Shown here piece by piece: positions 63,721 through 64,000 of a stretch of 64,000 nt of DNA. Under the pieces are notes generated by a model that was not told where the DNA came from, made no database searches, and saw nothing but the letters and a program-made list of their open reading frames with translations. Each line of letters begins with the position of its first letter. Position 1 is the first letter of the stretch. The translations under genes were made by a program, and so were the position numbers. This DNA is from G963668435 sp963668435 (GTDB lineage Bacteria; Latescibacterota; Latescibacteria; Latescibacterales; Latescibacteraceae). The stretch covers positions 310,001 to 374,000 of the forward strand of contig CAXXSC010000010.1 of NCBI GenBank assembly GCA_963668435.2, written 5' to 3'.

Positions 63721-64000
63721 TTACGGCATCACCCGTAATGCATTTTTATAACCTTTTTCCTTTAAAAGTCTTACCTGACGATTAGCTTCATCTGCATTTC
63801 TGAAATCTCCGACCTGAACACGATAGAATGGCGCCTCGTAAATCAGGTACACCGGATAATCGAGGCGGTTTTCAGCACGTTCGGCAAGCGCTTCCATCTT
63901 TTCCTTGTCTTCATCGATACCGATCTGCACACGGTATACAGTACCGGGCGGTGGTGTCGCCGGGTCGGCGGGAATAACAGACTGTCCACTTTCTCCTGCA
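63721..64000 (-). CDS. SPOR-domain protein, C-terminal part
   Basis: Partial gene whose N-terminus lies beyond the window end; the frame stays open to base 64000. The visible part is a Pro-rich linker (IPADPATPPPG) and then a SPOR domain (VYRVQIGIDEDKEKMEALAERAENRL...YEAPFYRVQVGDFRNADEANRQVRLLKEKGY), which binds denuded peptidoglycan glycans. It lies just upstream of two lytic transglycosylases, which would produce or process such glycans. The rest may hold a signal peptide or another domain. Confidence 0.82.
   Translation of the reverse strand, partial: AGESGQSVIPADPATPPPGTVYRVQIGIDEDKEKMEALAERAENRLDYPVYLIYEAPFYRVQVGDFRNADEANRQVRLLKEKGYKNALRVMP

Overview
The window carries about 50 protein genes, one tRNA and several well-formed terminators and promoters. 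No rRNA, CRISPR array, insertion sequence or prophage is visible. Base composition looks close to balanced, except for an AT-rich gap near 51.3-51.8 kb. Seven large exported proteins end in a FlgD-Ig/type IX-like C-terminal module with the signature PNPFN and a final Lys-rich tail. Two PorV/PorQ-like barrels sit in one operon, and Reg_prop and TolB-like propellers are abundant. Together with uronate and plant-polysaccharide genes this suggests a Gram-negative member of the Fibrobacterota-Chlorobiota-Bacteroidota (FCB) assemblage, most likely an uncultured phylum of the Latescibacterota type. The taxonomic guess is inference.

Layout. 0-3.6 kb: end of rlmN, kduI, and the parA-parB partition operon. 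3.7-8.6 kb (minus): a four-gene operon of an NlpC/P60-like protein that seems to lack its catalytic Cys, a TPR protein, an NtrC-type activator and a propeller lipoprotein. 8.8-11.3 kb: a 14-repeat propeller surface protein. 11.4-13.6 kb (plus): zupT and an OSBS/NSAR-type enolase-superfamily enzyme. 13.6-21.9 kb (minus): a run of five exported proteins (M16 protease, ThuA-like, Tat aldo/keto reductase-like lipoprotein, transglutaminase-like, glycoside-hydrolase-like). 22-28 kb (minus): Gfo/Idh/MocA dehydrogenase, DUF1349, YghZ, HD-GYP, hexuronate-type MFS, arfB and a small coiled-coil protein. 28.3-31.7 kb (plus): NCS1 permease and an Fe-S flavin oxidoreductase. 31.8-37.2 kb: SDR, methanogen-type thymidylate synthase homologue, small ATPase, cupin, two lipoproteins. 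37.3-41.6 kb: beta-helix lipoprotein and GH127 arabinofuranosidase.

41.8-51.4 kb (minus) is the most unusual part. A BlaI-type repressor gene is followed by a BlaR1/MecR1-like M56 membrane protease. The usual penicillin-binding sensor of that protease is replaced by a TolB-like propeller plus the FlgD/type IX-like C-terminal module. Four more propeller proteins with the same C-terminal module follow. A sigma70-like promoter with a dyad over the expected start point lies upstream of the repressor. I read this as a candidate proteolytic signalling system in which a membrane protease senses something extracellular and de-represses surface propeller proteins.

51.8-59.7 kb: tRNA-Met(CAT), then a tightly coupled seven-gene operon (sialidase-like propeller with C-terminal module, two PorV-like proteins, TldD, PmbA, site-2 protease, lipoprotein). 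This joins export-linked barrels to peptide-processing enzymes. 59.7-64 kb: two tandem paralogous MltD-like LysM transglycosylases and the end of a SPOR-domain protein.
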